A stretch of DNA of 30,142 nt from positions 1-30,142 of the forward strand of contig JAZLGI010000102.1 in NCBI GenBank assembly GCA_045616225.1, read 5' to 3'. Source of the DNA: JAZLGI01 sp045616225. GTDB lineage: Bacteria; Spirochaetota; Spirochaetia; Sphaerochaetales; Sphaerochaetaceae. The position numbers were made by a program, and so were the translations under genes. Of the stretch, positions 22,593 to 30,142 are shown piece after piece. The notes under the pieces were generated by a model. That model did not search any database. It was not told the DNA's origin and saw only the letters and a program-made list of their open reading frames with translations. Position 1 is the stretch's first letter; every line of letters begins with the position of its first letter.

Positions 22593-25448
22593 TCAGATAG
22601 GAAGCTCAATAATATTTGAGTCAGATAGAACTACATTCTTCATATCTGCTCCGCAAACAGTAGTTCTTGAGGCTTTTTCTTTGATTTTTTTCAAAACCAG
22701 AGCTTCTGTTTTCTCAATGTCATTGCAGGAGCAAGAGAGAATATGTTCACGTTTTGCAAGGTAAAGGCTGTCTGTAATTCCGTAGAGAAGTCTTCTGAAA
22801 CTCTCTGAACTTTTACCCCATGGTGCATAAGGTTTAAGTTCTTTTCCTACAACAGTAATAACAGCAAAGTCTTTTTCCTTTTGAGTTATCTTATGTTCAA
22901 GACTTTTCTCAAATTCAAGATATGTATTATCTACCATAGGATCTCTGTAAGATGAGAACAGAAAGAGCTTCTCCTGAGAATCTACGTGACATTCAACAGA
23001 GTAAGCTCCAAAGCGTCCGCGTACAGAATTCCAGAGACATCCGTTGGAAAGGACAGAACCAAGCACCAAGAGTTCTGAAATCTCATCTTGTGTAATATTT
23101 CCCAAATCTGCAGACATTGCATTGTATGCCGGGGCATTTGAAACCAAGAGAACTGTTGAAGAAGCATCCTGAGTAAAATCTGAGAAAAAAGAAGATACTT
23201 CCCTTTTTATCCCCATAGGTATTGTTTTTGCAAAACATGATACTTCACTTATTACTTCTTCCATATCTGCAGAATCACAACTTATATGTATCTTCATTCC
23301 GCATTGGGAAATAATCTTCTGTCTGAGTTCTTCCAATAATTGTGAAACATCATAACCGTTTTCAAACTTTTCCCTAAGTTTTCTGATGTAGAGATAAGAA
23401 GAAACTCCAAGAGTAAGCTCATTTTCCAAAGAAGAAGGAGAAAGTTTTGATGCACTGTAAAGAGAAGCATAAGAACTTCCGGAGTCTATGAATGAGCTTT
23501 CAAAGTCTGTGATTATGTCTGTCATAGAAGCTTTTATTCTGCCGGCATCTGAAAAGTCCGGTTCTGTCAAAAGCTCTCTTATAGCTTCAAGGGCCTTGTT
23601 CGTATCGGTCTTGAGCATCTTAGTTCTTACAATGAGATTGCTCACAGGTCTTTCTTTGTAGCCTCTTCCCGCACTGAAAGTCATTGAGAAGCTGCCGGTA
23701 AGAAATCGTATTTTGTTTCCAAATGAGACCCAGTCTGTTTTCTTTGTACCGCACATCTGAAGCACTCTGAGTAAAAGAGGGAACAGTTTTTTTTCTTCAA
23801 GTGTAAGAAAACTGCAATCAAAAGCCAAATGAAGGTAAACAATTCCCCTTGTATGTTGAGCAAGTGAGTACATAGCAAAAGGGCTACTGCAGATTGTATT
23901 TGCAGAAAAAAGCGGTTTATAAGGCGGAATATCATCAATTGTAATTCTTGGAATAAGCTCCAGACTTTGAGGACTGTCTTCCATTGCCAGAAAGGATTCA
24001 AAATTATCTTTTTCTTTTTTCCAGTCAATAGTTGAATTTTTATGAAGAAATTCAAGTTTAACATCCAAAGCCATATCTATCTTTTTCTGATACTCTCCGT
24101 CTGTTTTCACTGTAAGCAGGCATCTTCTTCTGTTTTTGAGGATAAAACGTTCTATCCATTTCTCCAGATACTGGTCTTCCTGCATCCGTTGCTTAAAGCG
24201 TTTGAGTTTTTCCAGTTCAAGAATGCCTTTAAACGGATCCGAACCTCTCATCCATGTTCTTGCAGCCTTAAGACAAACTCCAAGTCCAAACGGAAATCCG
24301 TCACCGGTAATTTCCTGAACTTTAAATTCCTGACGTTTCAACGCAGTTTCAACAGTACTCTTGTCAAAACCGTTTTTTACGTACCCTTTAAAAGTATCAA
24401 GAATAAACTTTTCTATTTCATCTTCTGAATTGTGTTTTGCTTTGACAAAACCAACAGTAAATGTGAGCACAGGATACTCTGTATTTATTCCGGAAACCTG
24501 ACTTAGGTCATCCCCAAGTTTACTTTCTGTGATAGCTCTGTAAAGCGGAGAACTTGGGCTTCCAAGAAGCATATCCACAAGAAATGATGCAGTAAAAGAA
24601 TTATCTACATCATCACTGGGGCAGGTAAGCCACGTCATCACAACACTGTTGGCATCAGGAGCCTGGGTAAATGCAACATCCCTCATTTCAGAGGCTCTGT
24701 TATTCATATAAGGTTCTGAATTAACAGTTATTTTCACATTATCCCATTTTGAAAGGTCTTTGAAATAACGCTCCTCAAGTTTGGAAATATACTCATCTGC
24801 ATTAAGATTTCCAAATAAAAACAGCCTGCAGTTTGAAGGAGAATACCACTTTCTGTAACGTGCAAGGTATTCTTCATAAGTCAAATCTGCAATAAAATAC
24901 GGCTCTCCACCGGATTCATAAGCACAAGGAGTATTCTCAAACAATTTCCTGCAACAATAAGTTTCCACAGCAGAGTCTTCTGTAGATAAAGCTCCCGTCA
25001 TTTCATTAAAAACAACACCGTCAAACTTATCTCCAAAAGCTCTGATTCCTTCCTGTTCAAAAGATTCTTTTCTGAGTAACGGAGCAAAAACTGCATCTGC
25101 ATAAACATCAAATATGTTATCAAAATCCTTTTTCAAAGGAGAAGCAAAAGGATACATTGTCTTATCACAGAAAGTAATTGCATTTAAGAAAGTGTTTGGG
25201 CTGGAAAGATAAATCTGTGAAAACGGGTCTTTCACAGGATATCTCTCAGAACCGCAGAGGACAGTATGCTCAAGAATATGGGCAGTTCCCTTACTGTCTT
25301 CAGAAGGAGTACCAAAAATAAAGGCACAACACAATTCCGAACTGTCATTCTTAACATGAAAAACTTCCATTCCGGTTCTGTCATCCCTGTACAATAAGGC
25401 TTTGCCTTTGTACTCTTCAACAACCATTGTTTTGATAATTTTAAACAT
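22593..25448 (-). CDS. M16C zinc metalloprotease (presequence protease/falcilysin-like)
   Basis: This is a large peptide-degrading metalloprotease of 951 residues, close to the usual size of the PreP group. The inverted zinc motif HILEH is at 57-61 within GTAHILEHTVLCGSERYP. The distal Glu ligand is probably E149 in VVFNEMTG. The segment PNTFLNAITFCDKTMYPFAS (84-103) and YSPSNCRLFLFGN are typical of the group. No signal peptide is seen, so it probably acts in the cytoplasm on short peptides, which fits the upstream aminotripeptidase PepT. Its start overlaps the stop of the lipoprotein gene by 8 bases, with AAGGT upstream. A 68-base gap follows before glpK. Confidence 0.93.
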   Translation of the reverse strand: MFKIIKTMVVEEYKGKALLYRDDRTGMEVFHVKNDSSELCCAFIFGTPSEDSKGTAHILEHTVLCGSERYPVKDPFSQIYLSSPNTFLNAITFCDKTMYPFASPLKKDFDNIFDVYADAVFAPLLRKESFEQEGIRAFGDKFDGVVFNEMTGALSTEDSAVETYCCRKLFENTPCAYESGGEPYFIADLTYEEYLARYRKWYSPSNCRLFLFGNLNADEYISKLEERYFKDLSKWDNVKITVNSEPYMNNRASEMRDVAFTQAPDANSVVMTWLTCPSDDVDNSFTASFLVDMLLGSPSSPLYRAITESKLGDDLSQVSGINTEYPVLTFTVGFVKAKHNSEDEIEKFILDTFKGYVKNGFDKSTVETALKRQEFKVQEITGDGFPFGLGVCLKAARTWMRGSDPFKGILELEKLKRFKQRMQEDQYLEKWIERFILKNRRRCLLTVKTDGEYQKKIDMALDVKLEFLHKNSTIDWKKEKDNFESFLAMEDSPQSLELIPRITIDDIPPYKPLFSANTICSSPFAMYSLAQHTRGIVYLHLAFDCSFLTLEEKKLFPLLLRVLQMCGTKKTDWVSFGNKIRFLTGSFSMTFSAGRGYKERPVSNLIVRTKMLKTDTNKALEAIRELLTEPDFSDAGRIKASMTDIITDFESSFIDSGSSYASLYSASKLSPSSLENELTLGVSSYLYIRKLREKFENGYDVSQLLEELRQKIISQCGMKIHISCDSADMEEVISEVSCFAKTIPMGIKREVSSFFSDFTQDASSTVLLVSNAPAYNAMSADLGNITQDEISELLVLGSVLSNGCLWNSVRGRFGAYSVECHVDSQEKLFLFSSYRDPMVDNTYLEFEKSLEHKITQKEKDFAVITVVGKELKPYAPWGKSSESFRRLLYGITDSLYLAKREHILSCSCNDIEKTEALVLKKIKEKASRTTVCGADMKNVVLSDSNIIELPI

Positions 25449-26841
25449 ACACAGACCTTACAAATGAGAAGAATAAGTCTGCAAGGTTTTCAAAACTTTG
25501 TTCAGTTGCCTCTTCTTCTGTTTTTCCAAATCCTGTGGAAAATACTATTCCGCTGCTTTCCAGCAACTCTTTGTCTTTTGTATCAAAAATAGAAAAAGAC
25601 CCTTCACATGAAACTACAAATGTTCCCGTTTCAGACTTGAAAGAGTCTATTTCCGTTATTCTGGAAATAAAAAGATAACCGTTTCCATCTTGATTGGCAC
25701 TATATTCATCAAGCATATCCAAGTCATCCATAAGAGAGTTATAATCTACAACCTTTGTTTTTATTCCTGATTCTTCAAATTTTCTTCTGAAATATTTTTC
25801 TGAGAAAGAAGGATTCTGCTCTTCTCCGCTGGAATTAAAATCCATCACAACAAGACCTACAACCTTGTCTGTATACACAAGTTCATAATCAAATCTGACT
25901 TTTTTTTCTTCAAAAGCTTTTCTCAATTCCTTAACGGTTTCTTTACCTACCTTGCTCTCCAGAACAGAAATCCTGTCTTCATAATCAAGGGCAAAAACAA
26001 CCGTACCGTTTCTTACGATTGAATAATTTGCCGGAGAAAAATCAATATATCCTAAATCTGAAGTCCTGTAGTTAAAAGAATCATCATAGGTTTCTCCATT
26101 AACATTCAAAGCTTTAAAAGAGGCCAAAACAGGACATGAGACTGCAGGACTTGTAATCTTCCCTTCTGTTACAAGAGCTTCCAATCTGCAACTTGCTCTT
26201 GAAGGGTTTGCAAACGAAACATTCAAAGAAACAGAATTTAGTATTAAAAGACATTCCTTTAAAAGCTCGTCAAAAGAATAAAAAGAATCAACATCTGCAT
26301 TACCATAGGAAAGCAACATAGCATCCATGTATTTCTCAATGGCAAGGAAGTCCAATCCTTCTTTCATTAGCTCAACTGCTTCACCTACAAGTCCGTTTAT
26401 TTCTTCCAAATTCTTCTGTTTTTGCAAAGCAGATTCACTTCTGGACTTTTCTATAAGCTCTGTATTTGCAGTAGCCCTTAGAATAACCTTATAAAGACCA
26501 CCTTCCATGAAAGAATAAGAATCACTTACTGCTAAATCAACATCTTCTATTGTCTGAAAAACAGTTAACTCCCTGTAATACTCATCACTTAGTTCCGTTC
26601 CAAAGTAGTTGCCCAAGTTTTCCGCAAGATTTGAGTAAGCCAACAGTTTTGCCTGTCTCTGACTTGGAGCCTTTCCCTCGCCTATAAAAACAGATCTCCC
26701 GCTTTTTACCTGAGAATCCGGAATATAATACCAGACAGGAATTCCCTCAAAATTAGACCTTATCACAGCCCCCGCAGTTCCGCAGGAAGAGAGAACAAAG
26801 AGAAAAACAAGACCGAAGCAAACAAGAAAGATTTTTCTCAA
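25441..26841 (-). CDS. LPP20-like lipoprotein
   Basis: This is a 466-residue exported lipoprotein: signal region 1-19 and lipobox VLSSC with Cys at 20. Residues about 30-130 (PVWYYIPDSQ, then SVFIGEGKAPSQRQAKLLAY) match the LPP20 pattern of an aromatic motif followed by a GxGxA helix start. The central part (about 140-200) is helical. The C-terminal part (about 310-466) has a second alternating strand-helix layout with TGFGKTEEEATEQSFENL, resembling another copy of the GxG...A-x-x-A helix. Function unknown; an outer-membrane-associated structural or assembly role is a guess. The start codon is TTG, overlapping the previous stop (TTGA), supported by GGAG seven bases upstream. Confidence 0.75.
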   Translation of the reverse strand: MRKIFLVCFGLVFLFVLSSCGTAGAVIRSNFEGIPVWYYIPDSQVKSGRSVFIGEGKAPSQRQAKLLAYSNLAENLGNYFGTELSDEYYRELTVFQTIEDVDLAVSDSYSFMEGGLYKVILRATANTELIEKSRSESALQKQKNLEEINGLVGEAVELMKEGLDFLAIEKYMDAMLLSYGNADVDSFYSFDELLKECLLILNSVSLNVSFANPSRASCRLEALVTEGKITSPAVSCPVLASFKALNVNGETYDDSFNYRTSDLGYIDFSPANYSIVRNGTVVFALDYEDRISVLESKVGKETVKELRKAFEEKKVRFDYELVYTDKVVGLVVMDFNSSGEEQNPSFSEKYFRRKFEESGIKTKVVDYNSLMDDLDMLDEYSANQDGNGYLFISRITEIDSFKSETGTFVVSCEGSFSIFDTKDKELLESSGIVFSTGFGKTEEEATEQSFENLADLFFSFVRSVYV

Positions 26842-27494
26842 ATCATTACTCCAAATCCAAAAGCAAAATCAGTAGAAAAGGCATGCTCACTGTGTTTCCA
26901 CACAGAATCATATTCTACAGACCAAAAGAACTCACCAAAAATATGCCTGTAACCAAGTCCCCATTTTGCAATAAGAAATTCATTATCATCCAAGCAATTA
27001 AGATTTGCACCAAACAATGAATACGCATATATTGCAGCATCTTCTACAAGTGTGAATTTATTTTCAGAAAGATTGCTCAAAGGCATATCTGCTCTTAATC
27101 CCATGTATAAATTTTCACTTTTAAATTCATAGTCTGTATCAAAAGCAACCATAAGGGAGACAGGATAAGCAAAAGTATTTACAGACAGGTTTGCACCAAC
27201 CTTATTCAAAGAAGCAGAACCTTCAAGAAACATCAGTGGAAATCTTTTCTTTGTTATGATATTTCCTATTTCAATTTTGGTTTTTGTCCTGATTACATCA
27301 AATTCAGTCACATCTTTGCGCTTATGGGAGACAACTACAAGATTCCTGTCTTTATCATAATAACTGTTACCTACATGAGGATTATCCAACCCCACAGAAG
27401 AAACACTGTTCTTATACACATAGGTAATCTCTTCTGCAAAAACTGATGTCAAGGATAAAAGGAAAACAATCAGTACCAATGTAAGTTTCTTCAT
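26838..27494 (-). CDS. Small exported protein, possible outer-membrane beta-barrel
   Basis: This is a 218-residue protein with a clear signal peptide (KK, a Leu-rich core, SVFA, cleavage after residue 20). The mature part is rich in alternating hydrophobic and aromatic strands (FLEGSASLNKVGANLSVN, SENLYMGLRADM, FGEFFWSVEYDSVW) and ends in FAFGFGVMI. This fits a small 8-strand-like barrel, though the last residue is Ile rather than Phe. I recognise no named family. ATG 27494 overlaps the pepT stop (ATGA); a GTG nine bases upstream is an alternative start. It is sandwiched between pepT and the LPP20-like lipoprotein gene, which it overlaps by 4 bases. Confidence 0.7.
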   Translation of the reverse strand: MKKLTLVLIVFLLSLTSVFAEEITYVYKNSVSSVGLDNPHVGNSYYDKDRNLVVVSHKRKDVTEFDVIRTKTKIEIGNIITKKRFPLMFLEGSASLNKVGANLSVNTFAYPVSLMVAFDTDYEFKSENLYMGLRADMPLSNLSENKFTLVEDAAIYAYSLFGANLNCLDDNEFLIAKWGLGYRHIFGEFFWSVEYDSVWKHSEHAFSTDFAFGFGVMI

Positions 27495-28714
27495 AATGCC
27501 CACTGTTTAATAATCTCTACTACAAGTTTAACAGCATCATTCATGCAGTCAACTGCTGCCCACTCATACAAACTGTGGAAATTATGACCGCCGTCGTAAA
27601 TATTTGGTGTAGGTATTCCATGTTGAGCAATAGCAGCACCGTCAGTACCGCCTCTGATTATTTCCTGTCTCAAATCCTGACCAAGTTCCTTACCTGCTTT
27701 AAACATAAGTTCCAAAGCCTTTGGATTCTTTTTGGAAGCTTCTGCCATGTTTCTATAGGTAATGCCGTACTCTACCTTTGTCTTTGCACCCGGATAAATA
27801 CTCTCTATAACAGATGCAATGCTTTTGACCGTATCAATACGTCTGAGAAGATTGTCAAAATCAAAGTCTCTCAGCATAAGTACAACAGAAGCAGAAGTCA
27901 CACCCCCTGTTATTTCAAACGGACAGTAGTAGCCATATCTGTCATCTGTGGCTTCAGGGCTTTCTGCTTGCGGAAGCATATTTACAAAAGCACAGGCCAT
28001 GGTAACTGCATTTACCATTCTGCCTCTTGCACTTCCAAGGTGATAGGAAATACCTTGGAAATCAATTTTCACAGAAGCTGCGTTAAAACATTCTGTTTCA
28101 ACTACAAAACGTTCTCCTCCGTCAACTGTGTAAAAAGCACTGCATGATAGCTTTTTAGGGTCAAAGAAAGACAGACCTGTTCCTGTCTCTTCGTCAGGAG
28201 AGAATAAAACCTCTATTGCTCCATGTTTTACTTCCGGATGGGTCATGATATAAGAAATAGCTGTCATTATCTCAGCAACTCCGCCTTTATCATCACAACC
28301 CAAAAGTGTTGTTCCGTCAGAAGTGACAATCTGACTCCCTATGTATTGCTGTAACTGCGGATTATCAGAGGCCTTAATGGTAATTCCATTAAGAACAATA
28401 TCTTTTCCGTCATAAGATTCTATGACTTGAGGTTTTACGTGGTTGCCCTCTACATCACTTGATGTATCTACATGAGCATTGAAAGCAATTGTTTCTGCAT
28501 TGTCTGTATTTGCAGGAATCTTGGCAAGAAGATAACCATGTTCATCAAGCGCTGTATCATTTACTCCAAGTTCTTTAAGCTCTTTTTCAAGCAATCTGAG
28601 AAGATTCCACTGTCCTTCTGTAGAAGGGTGAATTTCTCCGGCAACATCAGGATTGCTCATTGTATCTATTTGTACATATCTCAGAAATCTTTCCAGCACT
28701 TCTTTCTTGAACAT
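27491..28714 (-). CDS. pepT: Peptidase T (tripeptide aminopeptidase)
   Basis: PepT is a cytoplasmic dizinc M20B peptidase that removes the N-terminal residue of tripeptides. In this 407-residue protein the metal and catalytic residues are in place: H81 and D83 (NAHVDTS), D141/D142 (GCDDKGG), E175 and E176 (SPDEETG), D198 (YTVDGG) and H380 (GGHNFHS). ATG 28714 has a GGAGGA site. It is the first gene of the long minus-strand run, with a candidate promoter just upstream. With the M16C protease encoded three genes later it makes a peptide-degradation pair. Confidence 0.96.
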   Translation of the reverse strand: MFKKEVLERFLRYVQIDTMSNPDVAGEIHPSTEGQWNLLRLLEKELKELGVNDTALDEHGYLLAKIPANTDNAETIAFNAHVDTSSDVEGNHVKPQVIESYDGKDIVLNGITIKASDNPQLQQYIGSQIVTSDGTTLLGCDDKGGVAEIMTAISYIMTHPEVKHGAIEVLFSPDEETGTGLSFFDPKKLSCSAFYTVDGGERFVVETECFNAASVKIDFQGISYHLGSARGRMVNAVTMACAFVNMLPQAESPEATDDRYGYYCPFEITGGVTSASVVLMLRDFDFDNLLRRIDTVKSIASVIESIYPGAKTKVEYGITYRNMAEASKKNPKALELMFKAGKELGQDLRQEIIRGGTDGAAIAQHGIPTPNIYDGGHNFHSLYEWAAVDCMNDAVKLVVEIIKQWAL

Positions 28715-28744
28715 ATCTTCCTCCTAAATAAAAGGTTACAAGCC

Positions 28745-28773
28745 ATACTAATTCAAAAATTCATTCTCTTCAA
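28745..28773 (-). promoter_or_regulatory. Candidate sigma-70 promoter for the pepT-led operon
   Basis: On the minus strand TTGAAG (28768-28773) and TAGTAT (28745-28750) are spaced by 17 bases, about 30 bases before the pepT ATG. It lies in the 133-base divergent gap between pepT and the plus-strand lipoprotein gene. Each box matches consensus at four of six positions. Found by eye only. Confidence 0.4.
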
Positions 28774-28847
28774 TGAGAAACCGGTTGCCGTCTAATTCAA
28801 ATTCTGAGCATCAGGCAAAAAAAATAACATAAGTAAGCGGAGGCATA

Positions 28848-29825
28848 ATGAGAAAGGCAATTATTGTTTTAATCGGTTTTTTAGTATTTGTTTTTTTGAG
28901 TCTATCCTGCAAGACAGAAATTAAGAATAACAATAATCTCATAATAGCAAGTTGGAATGTTCAGAATTTATTTGATGCAAAAGATGACGGAACAGAAGAA
29001 GGTTATGCACAATTTACGTCAAAAGGACTTTGGACAGAAGAATTGTATAAGCAAAGGCTGTCCAAATCTGTTCAGGTTCTATCTACCGGAAAACTGAAAA
29101 AAGCCAACGTCATCATACTAAATGAAGTAGAAAATGAAAATGTTGTTAAAGACCTTGTTTCCTCCAGGGAAATGAAATCAAGAGGTTTCAATTATTTTGC
29201 ATTTGCAAAAAGACCCGGTGATGCAATAGGAACAGCAGTAATAAGTACAATAGAAATTTCAAAGGCTGTAATTCATGAAACTCTGTACCGTCCTATCCTT
29301 CAGGTAGACATAAATTACGAACAGTCTCCAATATCTGTTTTGGCAATTCATGCAAAATCCAGAATAGAAGGAAAAGAAGAAACTGCACATTTAAGATTGG
29401 ACACGGCACAGACCTTATCAGATATTTCAGAAGAGATTCTAAATGAAAATCCCACTGTTCTTGTCATTGCCGCAGGAGATTTCAATGACACCTATGAAGA
29501 TAAAAATATGATGAGTTCTGAATCCGGAAACTCTCCTCTGCGTGTTTCATCAAAAAAAACACATGGAAATCATTGGTATTGCTTTTGGATGGATTCAGAA
29601 AGAAACATCTTTCCCCCGGGGTCTTACTACTGGTCAAAGACATCAGGTTGGGAAAGTTTTGACAACATTCTCATAAAAAATATCTCAAGCGGACTTGAGA
29701 TATCCAAAAGTGGAGTATTGTTTGAAGGAATTCTAAAAACCGTAGACGGAAAACCTAATGCTTTTAACAGAAATCTTATGACAGGAGTGTCAGATCATTT
29801 ACCCGTCTGGATTTCTGTATTCTGA
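28848..29825 (+). CDS. Endonuclease/exonuclease/phosphatase-fold lipoprotein
   Basis: This is a 325-residue exported protein of the DNase I/inositol phosphatase fold. The signal peptide ends in LSLSC with the lipid-carrying Cys at 21. The fold's catalytic residues are visible: N37 in ASWNVQN, E93 in LNEVEN, H168 in AIHAKS, D211 and N213 in AAGDFND, and D316-H317 in SDHLPVW. All are intact, so a metal-dependent phosphoesterase is expected at the cell surface or in the periplasm. The substrate could be DNA, a phospholipid or another phosphodiester; sequence alone does not decide. The ATG has GCGGAGG five bases upstream. It is divergent from pepT, and its 3' end overlaps the opposing gene by 31 bases. 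Confidence 0.92.
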   Translation: MRKAIIVLIGFLVFVFLSLSCKTEIKNNNNLIIASWNVQNLFDAKDDGTEEGYAQFTSKGLWTEELYKQRLSKSVQVLSTGKLKKANVIILNEVENENVVKDLVSSREMKSRGFNYFAFAKRPGDAIGTAVISTIEISKAVIHETLYRPILQVDINYEQSPISVLAIHAKSRIEGKEETAHLRLDTAQTLSDISEEILNENPTVLVIAAGDFNDTYEDKNMMSSESGNSPLRVSSKKTHGNHWYCFWMDSERNIFPPGSYYWSKTSGWESFDNILIKNISSGLEISKSGVLFEGILKTVDGKPNAFNRNLMTGVSDHLPVWISVF

Positions 29826-30142
29826 GGTATTTCCCACCCTAAAGCTTTGTAGAATTCATCTTTTCTCTTCATAACAGGTTCCGCAGTAAATTCAACGGTA
29901 TCTTCTTCTGTGTAAATTCTTATTCCTTTTCTACGTAACGGCAAAAGTGTTCCAAATCCAACAGATTTGATTTCGCTTACCGGCATACTCCATACTTCTT
30001 TGCAAACCTTTTCTTTAAGTATTTTCTGATACAAAACAAGTCTGTTATCAGAAATCACCAGACGTCCTCTCTGCAAATCAAGAGTAGGATCTTTTGGAAC
30101 CTTTCCTGCAAAAATCTCAAAAGTCGGAGGCCAAGCGGTCTT
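29795..30142 (-). CDS. Unrecognised protein, partial (possible PH-like domain)
   Basis: The frame is open from the right edge to the stop at 29795 (115 codons), and no convincing start is visible; a TTG at 30076 has no clear ribosome binding site, so the gene probably begins beyond the window. The visible part alternates short strands: GRLVISDNRLVLYQ, VWSMPVSEIKSVGFG, RRKGIRIYTEEDTVEFTA, then a helix KRKDEFYKALGWE. This resembles bacterial PH/GRAM-like domains, where a basic strand and a final helix complete the fold, but this is only a pattern impression. No membrane segment is seen in the part present. It converges on the phosphatase-fold lipoprotein gene. Confidence 0.55.
   Translation of the reverse strand, partial: KTAWPPTFEIFAGKVPKDPTLDLQRGRLVISDNRLVLYQKILKEKVCKEVWSMPVSEIKSVGFGTLLPLRRKGIRIYTEEDTVEFTAEPVMKRKDEFYKALGWEIPQNTEIQTGK

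Overview
The window reads as a chromosomal stretch from a diderm, AT-rich bacterium, most likely a Treponema-like spirochaete. The assignment is an inference from three things: outer-envelope genes (a TolC-type channel, a signal-peptide protein that looks like a beta-barrel); three exported lipoproteins whose lipoboxes all carry Ser just before the Cys, as is common in spirochaetes; and the overall gene set. I see no phage, insertion sequence, integrase, CRISPR array or rRNA. Coding density is very high: no gene-free gap exceeds about 210 bases.

Layout. Positions 1-4233 (minus strand) hold a MacAB-TolC-like tripartite export operon in the order outer-membrane channel, adaptor, ATPase, permease; the permease runs off the left edge. 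Divergent from it, 4316-8386 (plus strand) is a three-gene unit: the redox chaperone Hsp33, the fused 23S rRNA methyltransferase RlmKL, and a short NagA-like deacetylase reduced to its TIM barrel. It ends at a hairpin terminator that it shares with the opposing strand.

Positions 8446-10613 (minus) hold tRNA-Arg(CCG), a cation diffusion facilitator and a sugar-nucleotidyltransferase-like protein. The tRNA lies only 15 nt before the transporter start codon, so the two probably share a transcript. radC follows at 10722-11417.

Positions 11628-28714 (minus) hold sixteen co-directional genes, mostly overlapping or separated by a few bases, ending at a strong terminator near 11470-11493. In transcription order they are pepT, a small exported protein, an LPP20-like lipoprotein, an M16C protease, glpK, cdaA (c-di-AMP synthase), a one-domain YbbR/CdaR protein, acpS, truA, a family-4 uracil-DNA glycosylase, priA, def, fmt, a radical SAM protein, an FKBP lipoprotein and a YhcG/DUF1016 nuclease. 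The set mixes peptide degradation, glycerol phosphorylation, c-di-AMP signalling, lipid carrier activation, tRNA modification, repair and replication restart, and formyl-Met handling (fmt and def side by side).

The right end holds a plus-strand lipoprotein of the endonuclease/exonuclease/phosphatase fold. It overlaps convergently the end of an unrecognised minus-strand gene that runs off the right edge.

Four genes (yhcG, udg, truA, glpK) have a clear ribosome binding site at an internal ATG, so I give shorter start positions than the longest open frame allows. No obviously new defence or mobile system is present. The most unusual items are the tRNA-transporter dicistron, the barrel-only NagA, the minimal CdaA/YbbR pair locked to glpK, and the nuclease at the end of a housekeeping operon.
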